64,000 bases of DNA. It comes from Acidobacteriota bacterium (GTDB lineage Bacteria; Acidobacteriota; Holophagae; Acanthopleuribacterales; Acanthopleuribacteraceae). Under the pieces are notes generated by a model. It searched no databases. It saw only the letters and a list, made by a program, of their open reading frames with translations, and was not told the DNA's origin. The first letter of the stretch is position 1; the number at the start of each line of letters is the position of its first letter. Position numbers and translations under genes: made by a program. Location: contig PDUC01000040.1 of the NCBI GenBank assembly GCA_002747255.1, positions 1 to 64,000 of the forward strand, in the 5' to 3' direction. Of the stretch, positions 1 to 9,323 are shown in pieces.

Positions 1-174
1 ATGCAAGACGCGAAGCTCTTTAAAGATTATACGATGCAAGAAGTGCTGGATGAGTTCGATTCAATCGAGAGTTTTGAGTTCCCGGGACACGCCATTCAAC
101 GAGGAGAAATAACCAGGAAGCAAATAGACCTTTACAGAAGAATGGGAGTAGAGCCACCCACATCGTTACAATAG
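1..174 (+). pseudogene. C-terminal end of an IS1634/IS4-type transposase (cut by window edge)
   Basis: The first frame is open from base 1 to a TAG at 172-174 and gives 57 residues ending in EPPTSLQ. The KDYTMQEVLDEFD segment and the closing GEITRKQIDLYRRMGVEPP segment resemble the C-terminal tail of IS1634-type DDE transposases as I remember them. The catalytic core would lie left of the window, so it cannot be said whether the element is intact. No terminal inverted repeat is evident between this stop and the convergent batE stop at 190. The identification rests on a short tail and is tentative. An ordinary small protein starting at base 1 is the alternative. Confidence 0.5.
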
Positions 175-189
175 ACCCGGGAATGCAGG

Positions 190-912
190 TTAAATGGTGC
201 CGATGGCATCTTCCCGAATCCAGCCGTTATAACCATTTTCCAGCCTGATTCGCAGCCAGCCGTTACTCCTGGCCAGAATTTTCACGCGCTTGCCTTCGTA
301 CACAGTAAAGCTGACATCCTCACGACTGGACGGACCGGAGCGAATGGGCTCTTCTGATTTCAAAACCACGCCTCTGTCCTTTTTCTGCAAGTAGTGGTAC
401 TGGTAAGAGACCCCGCCCATCAGTAAGAGACTCAACAACCCCAACGAAAAGACAGCCACTCTGGTTTTGGCACCCGGATGTTTGTAAAAGAGCACAAACC
501 ACGCCAAGCCTGAAAGCCCGAGCAGAACAGCCGTCAGGATATAAACCCATAGATAGGGCACGGTGTGCATTAAAGTCCGTATTTTGGCTTCCATTTGATC
601 CGCGTTGGGGTCGGTCTTGGCTCTGGGTCGAGCTGCCAGAGCGAGATTGAGATTGTGAGACAAGTCCTCGTTCCCGGGTAAATATGCCTGCGCTTTTTCA
701 AAATAGAGCACCGCATAACCCATCTTTCTCAACTTAAAGCAGGTATTCCCCATATTGAAAAACAAAGCGCCATTTTCTATTCCCTGATGATACAGCTCCA
801 GGTAACCTGTGAGAGCCGCTTCATACTTGCCGTCTGTGTAATCCCGATTGGCTTGCTCCCAGGTTTCCTGCGGAGACATCACCAGCATGAACATCAAGAA
901 CACCGTATTCAT
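190..912 (-). CDS. batE: BatE-like TPR and SH3 membrane protein
   Basis: This 240-residue protein is the last gene of the Bat operon. It has a short hydrophobic N-terminus, TPR-type repeats at about 17-95, two membrane segments (about 119-143 and 151-170) and a C-terminal bacterial SH3-like domain (about 181-240, ending in a GWLRIRLENGYNGWI segment). This matches BatE of Bacteroidetes, spirochetes and Francisella, where Bat proteins act in the envelope and support oxygen or stress tolerance; their biochemical role is not established. The ATG overlaps the batD stop (ATGA), with GAGGTG upstream, so translation is probably coupled. The stop converges on the transposase tail. Confidence 0.85.
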   Translation of the reverse strand: MNTVFLMFMLVMSPQETWEQANRDYTDGKYEAALTGYLELYHQGIENGALFFNMGNTCFKLRKMGYAVLYFEKAQAYLPGNEDLSHNLNLALAARPRAKTDPNADQMEAKIRTLMHTVPYLWVYILTAVLLGLSGLAWFVLFYKHPGAKTRVAVFSLGLLSLLLMGGVSYQYHYLQKKDRGVVLKSEEPIRSGPSSREDVSFTVYEGKRVKILARSNGWLRIRLENGYNGWIREDAIGTI

Positions 913-2702
913 TTCAACACCTCTTCCACTTTGGTCAGTGTTTCCTCTGCTAACGCCAACAGTTTCTCCTTCGAGGACAAACTACTGGATGTAAACCGCG
1001 CAAAATCACAGGACTCAATGCAGGAAACCAAATCTCTATGCAGCTGCTGATCTGCCGATTTCTTTTCAAGTTCACGTTCAATCTCATCCAAAGAAATACC
1101 CTGGCCGGATCGCATGAACTTGGCGCCGAAATAATTCATAATAGCCTGGGACAGATCGGTATGAAAGACCTCGTTGGGATCATTGATTCGCTTTTTGAGT
1201 TTCTTGATCTGACCTTTAAACTCTTTAAATGCCAGCTTGGGTCTCAGCTCTTCCTGTTTCCCCATCCAGTTCTCTCTCATTTTCCTGATGACAAGAAACG
1301 ACATATTGAAAAGAAAACCCAGACCACAAATGAGATAGAGCAGGTCGGGTTTCATGTATTCCCGTTCCTGGTGTGTCCAGCCCTCGGCCTCAAAATCGAT
1401 GTATCGCAGGTTTTCATCTTCAACCGGTGCCGCGGGGCCGATGACACCAACTTGCTGCTGACCGGGAAGACGACTGCCGGCTTCGACATCCACCGTGTAT
1501 TCGCGGGTGGATAGGGTTTGATAGCTTTTGGTCTTGATATCAAAGAAAGAGAACGCAACCGGCGGCAGCGTGTAAGTTCCCTCGTTTCTCGGAACCAGGG
1601 CGTAAACCCATGTTTTTTTAACCACCAGACCATTCTGTTCCTCTGATTGCGGAGCTCCTCCGTCAAACACTTCAAAGTGATCTTTCAACTGCTCTGTCCG
1701 GAGCTGCTGAATGGCGGAAAAGTTGCCCTTTCCCGATAAAATCAGTTTATAGGAAAGTGTTTCACCAATAGCTATTTTCGCCTTGTCTATTTCGGCCTTC
1801 AATTGAAACTGACCCACCGCCCCGCTGAAATCGGCAGGCTTATTCTTGTCCGGCAGGGGCACAATATGGAGTGTCCTGGCTTTTGTAAGCCGCTTCACAT
1901 TTTGCAAGTCAGCCATAAAGCCACCCGTGGAAACGGCCAGGTTAAACTCCACAGGTTCAATGGTGACGTTTCCTGTCTTGGTGGCGTAAAGAAGGCGTGA
2001 GCCCACGAAGTTTTTTTGGTATCGCTTGCCGTTTTTCTCAACGATCCGGCCCTGTTGTTCCTGTGCCTGTACCTCTTCAATCCAAAAATCCGCCATTTCA
2101 GGCCACTCCATTGCGGACCTCTGCGGATAAATTTCAACACCCCGGGTGTAGAGAAACACCTGCACGGGAATGGCTTCGCCCTTGTAAAACTTATTTTTAG
2201 GTACCACCAGTTCGGCAAAGACTTCTGCTTCTCTGGTCGCTCTCTGTCTTGGCTCAAAGGGAGAGCGGCTGAAGAAGTCGTCAAACAGGGATCTTCGCCC
2301 CCTGCTGTTGGTTTGCACTTTCGTTTCGGCCGCACTAACCGTGACTTTGACGGCAGGACTTTGGTAAATCTTTCCATCCACATTGACTTTTTGTGCCGGA
2401 AAGACAAACGTTCCCTCCCGCTTGGGTTTCAAGTAGTAGGTGTAGCTTTTTTGAGAACTCATCTTGCCATTGACGATGCTGGTTGAAAAAGACGTGTTTG
2501 GAGACCGGGAAATAAGCTGGAAATCATTGGCTTTAAGACCATCGGGAAAACTCGGCGTTCGGTTGGACGCCCCTTCAATGGCGATTGAGAATTGAAGGTT
2601 CCTGTTGATGGGTAGATTTCTGGGAGCAATATCAAATGTAACCTGTGCCAGGCTGCCAGCAGCCCACATGAAAAGCGAAGCTAAAAACAATACCTTATTC
2701 AT
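909..2702 (-). CDS. batD: BatD, oxygen-tolerance periplasmic protein
   Basis: This protein of about 597 residues has a signal peptide, a long beta-rich periplasmic region, one membrane segment near 452-472 and a charged cytoplasmic tail. That is the usual BatD layout. The reading frame is open six bases further from a TTG, but I chose the ATG at 2702 because it overlaps the batC stop (TAATG) and has AAAGGA about seven bases upstream. BatD family members are thought to work with the VWA proteins BatA and BatB in an envelope complex. An Arg/Phe-rich stretch (RGRRSLFDDFFSRSPFEPR) near residue 137 is a typical BatD linker. Confidence 0.88.
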   Translation of the reverse strand: MNKVLFLASLFMWAAGSLAQVTFDIAPRNLPINRNLQFSIAIEGASNRTPSFPDGLKANDFQLISRSPNTSFSTSIVNGKMSSQKSYTYYLKPKREGTFVFPAQKVNVDGKIYQSPAVKVTVSAAETKVQTNSRGRRSLFDDFFSRSPFEPRQRATREAEVFAELVVPKNKFYKGEAIPVQVFLYTRGVEIYPQRSAMEWPEMADFWIEEVQAQEQQGRIVEKNGKRYQKNFVGSRLLYATKTGNVTIEPVEFNLAVSTGGFMADLQNVKRLTKARTLHIVPLPDKNKPADFSGAVGQFQLKAEIDKAKIAIGETLSYKLILSGKGNFSAIQQLRTEQLKDHFEVFDGGAPQSEEQNGLVVKKTWVYALVPRNEGTYTLPPVAFSFFDIKTKSYQTLSTREYTVDVEAGSRLPGQQQVGVIGPAAPVEDENLRYIDFEAEGWTHQEREYMKPDLLYLICGLGFLFNMSFLVIRKMRENWMGKQEELRPKLAFKEFKGQIKKLKKRINDPNEVFHTDLSQAIMNYFGAKFMRSGQGISLDEIERELEKKSADQQLHRDLVSCIESCDFARFTSSSLSSKEKLLALAEETLTKVEEVLK

Positions 2703-3688
2703 TACCAATCCTTTGATTTCCTCTGCCCTTTACTCGACTTTCTTCGCATAAACTGTTTCTGTTGTTGCGCTTCCTGTTCCTTGAGCGCATTCAGGATCTG
2801 TTCTTTCATCCTCTCGGACTCAGGCATCTCTTCCATGGGACTGGGCTCAGCCTGAGACGCTTGATTCTGCTCCTCACCTGTTTTACCATTTTGCCGCTGG
2901 TTTTCCTGAGATTTTTTTTGATCCTGCGGTTCTTTTTGCTGCTGTTCACTCTCTTGCTGTTCTTTTTTCTGGTTTTCTTCCTGTGAATCTTGCTGCTGAT
3001 TTTCTTGTTGATCCTGCTGTTGATCGCTGGATGGATCTTTCTGATTCTCCTGCTGACCGGACTCCTGCTTTTCCTGATCCTGCTCCTTTTGATCCTGACC
3101 CTGCTGATCCTGGTTCTGCTGATCTTTTTGCTGCTTGTCCTGATTCTGTTGGTCCTCTTGTTGGTTATCCTGGTTCTGGTCTGATTGAGAATCCTGCTTC
3201 TCCTGATCCTCTGAGTCCTTCTTGTCCTTGTTGTCCTGCTGCTGTTGTTGTTCCTGCTGCTGGAGTTTCTTGAGAGCGATTTCCAGGTTTCTCTTCGCGT
3301 CCTGATCATCGGGGTGCTCTTTGAGATAAGAGACGAAGTGCTCAACAGCCGATTCCAGTTTCTGATTGTTGAGCTCCATGAGACCCGCATTAAATTCAGA
3401 GACAGACTTGGTATGGGCGTTCTCGGCACTTAACGCCTTTTCGTAAAAGAGTTCGGCTTTCTGGCTGTCTCCCATCAGAGAATAGGTATTGGCGATGTTA
3501 TAGGCCAGTTCGCTATTTTCCTTGTCTTCTTCGTACAATTCAAGATAGGCGTCCAGGGCTTCCTGGTAGCGTTTCTCGCCAAAGAGCTTATTGGCCTGAT
3601 TGTTCTTGTGGGGAGCCAAGACAGAGGAGACCCCCGCTTCACTCATAAAAGAAAACAAACATGCTGTCAAGATAAGAGCGGCCTTCAT
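2702..3688 (-). CDS. batC: BatC, TPR protein with Gln/Asp-rich low-complexity tail
   Basis: This 328-residue protein has a signal peptide (about 1-18) and TPR repeats over about 30-140 that contain the KAELFYEKAL repeat core. From about residue 142 to 290 it is almost entirely Q, D, K, E, N and S in irregular QDQQ/KQQ units, a predicted disordered acidic tail. BatC proteins usually end in such a tail, but here it is unusually long. The start overlaps the batB stop (ATGA). The low-complexity codons create several long spurious frames on both strands. The role is probably scaffolding of the Bat complex in the periplasm (inference from family). Confidence 0.88.
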   Translation of the reverse strand: MKAALILTACLFSFMSEAGVSSVLAPHKNNQANKLFGEKRYQEALDAYLELYEEDKENSELAYNIANTYSLMGDSQKAELFYEKALSAENAHTKSVSEFNAGLMELNNQKLESAVEHFVSYLKEHPDDQDAKRNLEIALKKLQQQEQQQQQDNKDKKDSEDQEKQDSQSDQNQDNQQEDQQNQDKQQKDQQNQDQQGQDQKEQDQEKQESGQQENQKDPSSDQQQDQQENQQQDSQEENQKKEQQESEQQQKEPQDQKKSQENQRQNGKTGEEQNQASQAEPSPMEEMPESERMKEQILNALKEQEAQQQKQFMRRKSSKGQRKSKDW

Positions 3689-4713
3689 GATGCCCTCCTT
3701 TGCGTTCGTCTCTTTCTCTTCAAGGTGTGATCTCCAATGGCATAAGAGATGGTCAGAAAGACCAATCCAAGTTGTAAAAGCAATTGGAAATAGTCCTGGC
3801 GTTGATCCTGCAGCCTTGAGTTGAAATCTCTTTTTTCCATTTTTGAAAGGTAATCGTAAATGGCAACCAGCTCCCGACCGCTTTCCGTAATGCGATAGTA
3901 TTTACCACCGCCCATTTCAGCCACTTGCTTCAAGGTAGCTTCATCGAGCCGCGTGATAACCAGGTTGCCGTATCGATCGCGTTTAAAGGCACCCTCTTCA
4001 CCCTCTAACGGGATACGCGCGCCAGATTTGCCCACATGCCCCACGCCAACGGTAAACACTTTAATGCCTCTTTCCACCGCTTCCTTTATTTCGGATCTGG
4101 GATCCTTCTCGTGATGCTCGCCATCGGAAAAAATGACCAGAACCTTGCTGGCCGAGGACTGGCTGCGTTCAAAGACGTCAACGGCTTCACGGGTAGCGGC
4201 ACTGATATCCGTACCGCCGTCGGAGATGACACCGGGTTCGAGGCTGCTGAGGAACATCTGAATAGCGGAGTAATCCACGGTGAGAGGACAATAGGTAAAA
4301 GCACTGCCGGCAAAGGCAATCAGCCCAACCCGGTCGCCCTTCAACTTCTCCAGAAAGAGATTGACCTCCTGACGAGCCTTCTGCATGCGCGAGGGCGCCA
4401 CATCTTCAGCCCTCATACTCTCAGAGACATCCAGGGCAATAATGATATCGATCCCTCTGTGTTTGACGGTCTCCAACTTGCGGCCCCACTGAGGTCGAGC
4501 CGCGGCCATCAGCAGAAAAATCACTCCCAGACACAGGCTGGCCATGCGGGCGAACCTCATTTCAAAGCCCGGAGCCATCACTTTGGGGGCGGTTTCGCCT
4601 TCTACCATGGTGGAGAGAATGTGTGATCGGCTCTTTTCTGCCATAAAAAAGGCTATAACCAGAATGGGAACCAGGGTCAAGGCATAGAGAACTTCTGGAT
4701 AGACAAAGACCAT
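3685..4713 (-). CDS. batB: BatB, membrane VWA-domain protein
   Basis: BatB has an N-terminal membrane segment, a second one before the VWA domain, a von Willebrand A domain with the MIDAS motif DVSESM, and a C-terminal membrane helix. The frame is open from an ATG at 4731, but AGGAGGG lies inside those first codons and is correctly spaced from the ATG at 4713. I therefore start at 4713, giving 342 residues and a TGATG overlap with batA. VWA domains bind a divalent metal and partner proteins. BatA and BatB are thought to form the membrane core of the Bat system together with the MoxR ATPase. Confidence 0.9.
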   Translation of the reverse strand: MVFVYPEVLYALTLVPILVIAFFMAEKSRSHILSTMVEGETAPKVMAPGFEMRFARMASLCLGVIFLLMAAARPQWGRKLETVKHRGIDIIIALDVSESMRAEDVAPSRMQKARQEVNLFLEKLKGDRVGLIAFAGSAFTYCPLTVDYSAIQMFLSSLEPGVISDGGTDISAATREAVDVFERSQSSASKVLVIFSDGEHHEKDPRSEIKEAVERGIKVFTVGVGHVGKSGARIPLEGEEGAFKRDRYGNLVITRLDEATLKQVAEMGGGKYYRITESGRELVAIYDYLSKMEKRDFNSRLQDQRQDYFQLLLQLGLVFLTISYAIGDHTLKRKRRTQRRAS

Positions 4714-5672
4714 CAGGGCACCCTCCTGCAAAAAATTTTACTCATCACAATCTCAAAAATCAGGAAGCAGCAGCCAGCCATGAGGAACCAGGGAAACAGT
4801 TCTCGCCATTTCTCGTAATTCTTTACGCGAACTTCACTCTTCTCAAGTTGATCGATTTCACTGTACACCTGTTCAAGGTCCTCGAGACTGTCGGCCCGAT
4901 AGTACTGCCCGTTTGTCTTGCTGGCAATTTCCTTCAGTGTTTCCTCATCCACATCGGTTCTATCGGGACTTCCAAAGCCTATGGTGTAGATTTTGATGTC
5001 TTCCTGAACCGCGAAGTCAGCCGCGGTCAGAGGCGCGACGTTACCGGCTGTATTCGTTCCGTCTGTCAGGAAGATGATTATTTTGGATTGGGCATCAGAC
5101 TCTCGAAGCCGTGTCACGCCTGTGGCGATGACGTTGCCAATTGCCGTGCGTCTCATCTCTTCGGGAAAGAGATCGATATTGACTTCATCCAGCAAGTTCA
5201 AGAGCAGAGGGTAATCCAGTGTCAGAGGACACCTTGTCAATGAGAACGAAGCAAAGGCAATCAGACCGATTCGATCCGAGCATCTGCCTTTAATGAATCG
5301 AGCCATGACTTTTTTGGCGGCATCGAGCCTGGTCAGCGCTCTCCGCCCCGAAACCATATCGGCTTCCGCCATGGAACCGGAAGTATCCAGAATCATCATA
5401 ATATCCACACCGTGGGTCTTGATTTCCTGAAAGGAGGTTCCTGCCTGCGGGCGAGCCAAAGCGATGATCATCAGAATAAAACCCGGATAAACGGCCCAGT
5501 GCAAGTGGGGTGAAATCATCATGCGCCATGTTTTTGGCAAGCCTTTTAACGAAGACCCGCTGCTGAACAAAATGGAAGCGCGTCCGTGTTTCACCTGCCA
5601 AAGGTGCAGGAAAAAGAGAAAAGCCGGGATAACAAGGAGAAGCAGGTACCAGGGATCAGCTAATCTCATCAT
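4713..5672 (-). CDS. batA: BatA, membrane VWA-domain protein
   Basis: This 319-residue protein has N-terminal membrane segments, a VWA domain carrying the metal-binding motif DTSGSM and the downstream FLTDGTN segment, and a C-terminal membrane helix (WFLMAGCCFLIFEIVM). It is a paralogue of BatB, the next gene. Tandem ATG codons start the protein behind GGAGGTGAA, and the start lies inside the end of the upstream gene. The MIDAS is complete, so metal binding is expected. Confidence 0.9.
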   Translation of the reverse strand: MMRLADPWYLLLLVIPAFLFFLHLWQVKHGRASILFSSGSSLKGLPKTWRMMISPHLHWAVYPGFILMIIALARPQAGTSFQEIKTHGVDIMMILDTSGSMAEADMVSGRRALTRLDAAKKVMARFIKGRCSDRIGLIAFASFSLTRCPLTLDYPLLLNLLDEVNIDLFPEEMRRTAIGNVIATGVTRLRESDAQSKIIIFLTDGTNTAGNVAPLTAADFAVQEDIKIYTIGFGSPDRTDVDEETLKEIASKTNGQYYRADSLEDLEQVYSEIDQLEKSEVRVKNYEKWRELFPWFLMAGCCFLIFEIVMSKIFCRRVP

Positions 5673-6588
5673 GGTTCACCTCCTCCTGCTCAACACACTG
5701 CGGCTTCAATATGTGAATGAGGCGATAAGCGAGATTCACGACTTCGTTGTTCTCCGATTCCATAGGTTCGTATTTTGCAAATTTGACCCTGTCACAAAGC
5801 GAATTGAAATCGCTGTTCTTTTCCAGAAACTCGCCGGGCATTTTTGTGTCGACAAAGAATTCTTCGAATTCAAAACTGGTCATTTCATCTCCCGGAATGG
5901 AAAAAACCCTGCCAAAAAAGTGATGCATGATTTGACTGATTTCAACGTAGAATTTCTTGTACTCGCCTTCTTTGAGAATGGAGCTGTTGACGAGATCGCG
6001 CATGCGGATGTTGACTTCCTGAAGAGGCGGCAGAGGCGGTGGTTCGGGAGCTTCCACCGAGCCTTTGGCGCGATACCTTCTCCACAAGAAATAGGCCGCG
6101 ATTAAAAGAACGAGAAGAGCCCCTGTGATGGACGCCGTAAGGGGAAACTCTCGCATGGTTATCTGGGGTTTGGAATCGGACAGCGCTTCATCGCCCTCCT
6201 CGAGAACGCTCTCAATGGTGATCTCTATTTCCCGTGTTTCAAAAACGGCATCTTCATGGTCGGGATTACTTCCCTTTATTTGAAAGGACGGAATGGTAAA
6301 TTCCCCCAACCGATACCAGGACAAGGTCGAAATTAACTCGACCTTTAATAAATTGGTATCGGGTACCGAAACCGGTTTGCTCCACTGTGACTGGTGAACC
6401 ACAGCGTCAGCGAGACGATCGCCCAACGTAGAAAGATCAAAATTCCAACCCCGCTCAAAATGAAGCTCAACGATGTATGTCACGGTATCGCCGACATTGG
6501 CTTCGCTCCGGTCAACCCGTGCGGTGACGATGGGATCACGCCCCAAAACAGCACAGGTGAGGAAAAAGATAAAACCAGCTGTTCTCAC
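5656..6588 (-). CDS. Bat-operon membrane protein (DUF4381/BatD-like N-terminus)
   Basis: This 310-residue protein has a signal peptide, a beta-rich periplasmic domain (about 18-150) resembling the N-terminal repeat of BatD, one membrane helix (about 155-170, ALLVLLIAAYFLW) and a cytoplasmic helical domain with an FYVEISQIMHHFF segment. Proteins of this shape, often annotated DUF4381 or as a second BatD-like protein, sit between the DUF58 gene and batA in many Bat operons. The start is GTG, overlapping the upstream stop as GTGA with GGGAG nearby. Its specific function is unknown. It probably links the DUF58/MoxR pair to the membrane VWA proteins. Confidence 0.75.
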   Translation of the reverse strand: MRTAGFIFFLTCAVLGRDPIVTARVDRSEANVGDTVTYIVELHFERGWNFDLSTLGDRLADAVVHQSQWSKPVSVPDTNLLKVELISTLSWYRLGEFTIPSFQIKGSNPDHEDAVFETREIEITIESVLEEGDEALSDSKPQITMREFPLTASITGALLVLLIAAYFLWRRYRAKGSVEAPEPPPLPPLQEVNIRMRDLVNSSILKEGEYKKFYVEISQIMHHFFGRVFSIPGDEMTSFEFEEFFVDTKMPGEFLEKNSDFNSLCDRVKFAKYEPMESENNEVVNLAYRLIHILKPQCVEQEEVNHDEIS

Positions 6589-7460
6589 CTTTTCAACTCC
6601 CTCATTTTAAAGAACACAATCAGCTCTTTCTCATAGGATTTACCTGTAAAGACAGGAATGTAGTCAACCTGTGATTTCTTCAGAATCAACTCGGTCTGCG
6701 CTCGCCAGTCCTTTGCTTTTTTAACAAAAGCCTCCCTGAGCCTGCGGCTGGAAAAGTCGATGATGTACTCTTCACCCGTTTCGCCATCTTCCAGTGCCAT
6801 GAGTCCCTTTGACGGCGGATCAAACTCCCTGGGATCAAAAACGGGAATGGCTACCAGGTCGTGCCTGTTTTGAACCTGCCGCAGTGCTTCACTGTAATTG
6901 TCGTCGAGAAAGTCACTGATTAAAAAAACGACCGCTTTTCTTTTCATGACTTTGGCACAGTAACGCAGCGCTTCAGAGACATTGGTTTTCACGTTCTGCG
7001 GCTCAAACGCCAGCACTTCCCGTATTAACCTCAAGACGTGGTTCTTGCCCTTGTTGGGTGGAACGAAAAGCTCAACTTGATCCGAGAAAATAAGGCAGCC
7101 GACTTTGTCCTGGTTCCTGATGGCCGCCAATGCAAACAGAGCGGTCAGCTCGGCGGCCAACGCGCGTTTCGATTTGGCTCTGGATCCGAACTCGGTCGAA
7201 CCGGACATATCCACCATGATAAGAACCGTCAATTCCCTCTCTTCAATGAACTTCTTCACATAAGGAGTCCCCATGCGGGCGGTGACATTCCAATCAATGG
7301 AACGAATATCATCTCCGGGTAAATAAGCTCGAACTTCAGAGAACTCCATTCCCTGACCTTTGAATACAGAGTGATATTTGCCCGCTAGATTCTCATCTAC
7401 GATCCTCTTCGTGCGGATCTCTATTTGACGAACCTGCCGGAAAATCTCTTTGTTTTGCAT
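6585..7460 (-). CDS. DUF58 protein, MoxR partner
   Basis: This 291-residue soluble protein has the DUF58 signature YLPGDDIRSIDWNVTAR near residue 47 and a degenerate VWA-like fold with DMSGST at about 99. DUF58 proteins are co-encoded with MoxR AAA+ ATPases across bacteria and are thought to be their adaptors. The ATG follows directly after the moxR stop (TAA ATG), indicating translational coupling. No membrane segment is present. Confidence 0.9.
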   Translation of the reverse strand: MQNKEIFRQVRQIEIRTKRIVDENLAGKYHSVFKGQGMEFSEVRAYLPGDDIRSIDWNVTARMGTPYVKKFIEERELTVLIMVDMSGSTEFGSRAKSKRALAAELTALFALAAIRNQDKVGCLIFSDQVELFVPPNKGKNHVLRLIREVLAFEPQNVKTNVSEALRYCAKVMKRKAVVFLISDFLDDNYSEALRQVQNRHDLVAIPVFDPREFDPPSKGLMALEDGETGEEYIIDFSSRRLREAFVKKAKDWRAQTELILKKSQVDYIPVFTGKSYEKELIVFFKMRELKR

Positions 7461-8450
7461 TTAGGGAGCCTCAACACCATCAAATAGACGCTGTACAATG
7501 TCTTCGGAAGTCACATTCTCCGCTTCAGCTTCAAAGGTGAGGCTGATGCGGTGACGCAGGACATCGAAGCCAATGGCTTTTACATCTTCGGGAATCACGA
7601 AGCCTCTACCCCGCATGAAAGCATGCCCCCTTGCCGCGTTTAGAAGGGATAAAGAGGCTCGAGGAGAAGCCCCAAAGTCAATTAACTCTTTTAAATCCTG
7701 CAACTCACCTTCCGGCTCCCTTGTTGCAAAGACCAGGTTGATAATGTAATCCCGAATGCGATCATCGACGTATATTTCCTTCACCACTTCGCGGGCGCGA
7801 AAAATATCTTCCGCGTCGGCAATGGCGCTGGGCTCCAGAACGTTCCCTGTGGTCATCCGATCCATAATGTTGCGCTCTTCATCCCTCGTAGGGTACGCCA
7901 CTTTCAACTTCAACATGAAACGATCAACCTGAGCTTCCGGTAAACGGTAGGTTCCCTCCTGTTCAATGGGGTTCTGGGTCGCCAGAACCAGGAAGGGCTT
8001 GGGCAGTCGATAGGTCGTATCGCCAATGGTAACTGTTTTTTCCTGCATGCTCTCTAAAAGCGCCGACTGAACCTTTGCTGGAGCCCGGTTGATTTCGTCG
8101 GTAAGAATAAGATTGGAAAACACCGGTCCTTTTTTGGGCTCAAATTCACCTGTCTTCTGGTTGTAAATCATGGTTCCTAAAATGTCGGCAGGAAGAAGGT
8201 CGGGGGTAAATTGAATTCGCTTGAAACCAAGATTCAATGTCTTTGCCAACGTATTGACCGCTAACGTTTTAGCCAATCCTGGCACACCTTCCATGAGGAT
8301 GTGGCCATCGGTTAACAACCCGATTACCAATCTCTCAACCATGTACCTTTGTCCAACAATAACTTTTCTGATTTCCAGCATCATTCTGTCAACAAAGTGA
8401 CCGTGTTCTTTAACTCTACTTGTAATTTCGCGAATGGACTCTTCCATCAT
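7461..8450 (-). CDS. moxR: MoxR-family AAA+ ATPase
   Basis: This 329-residue protein is a complete MoxR ATPase with Walker A EGVPGLAKT, Walker B LILTDEINRAP and the sensor ATQNPIEQEG. It also has the C-terminal lid motif GASPRASLSLLNAAR. MoxR proteins act as chaperone-like ATPases for metal-cofactor or envelope complexes, here presumably for the Bat VWA proteins. It is the first gene of the eight-gene leftward operon. Two adjacent ATG codons are preceded by AGGAGGAG. No strong sigma-70 promoter is obvious upstream. Confidence 0.93.
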   Translation of the reverse strand: MMEESIREITSRVKEHGHFVDRMMLEIRKVIVGQRYMVERLVIGLLTDGHILMEGVPGLAKTLAVNTLAKTLNLGFKRIQFTPDLLPADILGTMIYNQKTGEFEPKKGPVFSNLILTDEINRAPAKVQSALLESMQEKTVTIGDTTYRLPKPFLVLATQNPIEQEGTYRLPEAQVDRFMLKLKVAYPTRDEERNIMDRMTTGNVLEPSAIADAEDIFRAREVVKEIYVDDRIRDYIINLVFATREPEGELQDLKELIDFGASPRASLSLLNAARGHAFMRGRGFVIPEDVKAIGFDVLRHRISLTFEAEAENVTSEDIVQRLFDGVEAP

Positions 8451-9068
8451 GGAGCACTCTCCTCCTGAACTGTTCTTTCGCCCAGTGTGAGCAAAAAACT
8501 TGCCAGAAGATACTGTCCAGAAACCAGACGGGAGTGCCAGCTTCTTTTTCTGGTGTTTTGGCCACAGAACGTTCGCATCAATTTATTTTTTAACCACATC
8601 CTTTTGTTGTGTTTACAACTTTTTTTAACCGCATCGTGAAACCGTGTTCCCGCAAAGAAAAGACACCAGGAAGAGAATCAGAAAACAAACATAACCCCTG
8701 ACACTCCTCAGAAGAATGCCAATTTGGCAGGGCCGTTCTTACGCGGCCATCAAACCAAACCTTGTACTTTCGATCAAATCTGCATTTGTACATGGGGCAA
8801 ACTCATTTTTTTGATTAAAAGCCGCCTTGAAAAGAGCGTCACAAGAATCAGCCACCTTTCAGCAGCAACGCCGAAACCCTCTTGAGAAAAACAATAGTTC
8901 CTTTTGTTAACTTGTGATAATAATTTGGCCTCAATTTGGGATCATCTGTCGCCGTCAACAGAAAGATCATGTCATCAATTTCGGTTCTCGACGTATTTTG
9001 ATCCCGTCCCATAACATGAAATACCTTCTGTTCAAAAAATTGTTTGAAAACATGATTGGAGTCAAAAC
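8451..9068. other. Divergent intergenic region between moxR and glutaredoxin
   Basis: This 618-base stretch holds no convincing gene: open frames are short and match nothing recognisable. It must contain the promoter for the leftward Bat operon and the one for the rightward glutaredoxin. A weak hairpin with a T run (GTTGT-GTTT-ACAAC followed by seven T) lies at 8606-8626. The phrase TTTTTTAACC(A/G)CATC occurs twice, about 34 bases apart, near 8587 and 8621. Neither has a clear function. Confidence 0.5.
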
Positions 9069-9323
9069 ATGAACGTCAAAATATACACGACAAAGATTTG
9101 CCCTTATTGTATCAGAGCTAAAATGCTGCTAAAAAAGAAGAACATCACTTTTGAAGAGGTCAACGTGGGCAATGATCCTCAGATGAGAATGAAGCTTGTT
9201 GAAATGACAGGCATGCGAACTGTCCCTCAAATTTTTTTTGACAATCGATCCATCGGTGGTTTCACAGAGTTGCAAGCATTGGACCATTCGGGGGAGTTGG
9301 ACAAAATAATTCAATCCAGTTAA
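9069..9323 (+). CDS. grxC: Glutaredoxin (GrxC type, dithiol CPYC)
   Basis: This 84-residue thioredoxin-fold protein has the dithiol active site C11-P-Y-C14 near the N-terminus, the cis-proline segment TVPQIFFD, and the GGFTEL glutathione-binding motif. Glutaredoxins reduce disulfides or glutathionylated proteins in the cytoplasm using glutathione or a comparable thiol. The length is normal for bacterial GrxC. The start is supported by TTGGAG upstream. It stands alone between the Bat operon and the signalling operon. Confidence 0.92.
   Translation: MNVKIYTTKICPYCIRAKMLLKKKNITFEEVNVGNDPQMRMKLVEMTGMRTVPQIFFDNRSIGGFTELQALDHSGELDKIIQSS

Noticed and set aside
2900-3265. Repetitive stretch that could be mistaken for a CRISPR array or tandem repeat
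   Set aside because: There are no regular repeat and spacer units; the pattern is irregular codon-level repetition within batC. No CRISPR array is visible elsewhere.
2806-3429. Long open frames on both strands across batC
   Set aside because: They arise from the low-complexity Gln/Asp codons and give improbable Arg- or Leu-rich products; batC in its own frame has a signal peptide, TPRs and operon position.
8590-8793. 67-codon minus-strand frame upstream of moxR
   Set aside because: No recognised motif and no ribosome site; composition looks random.
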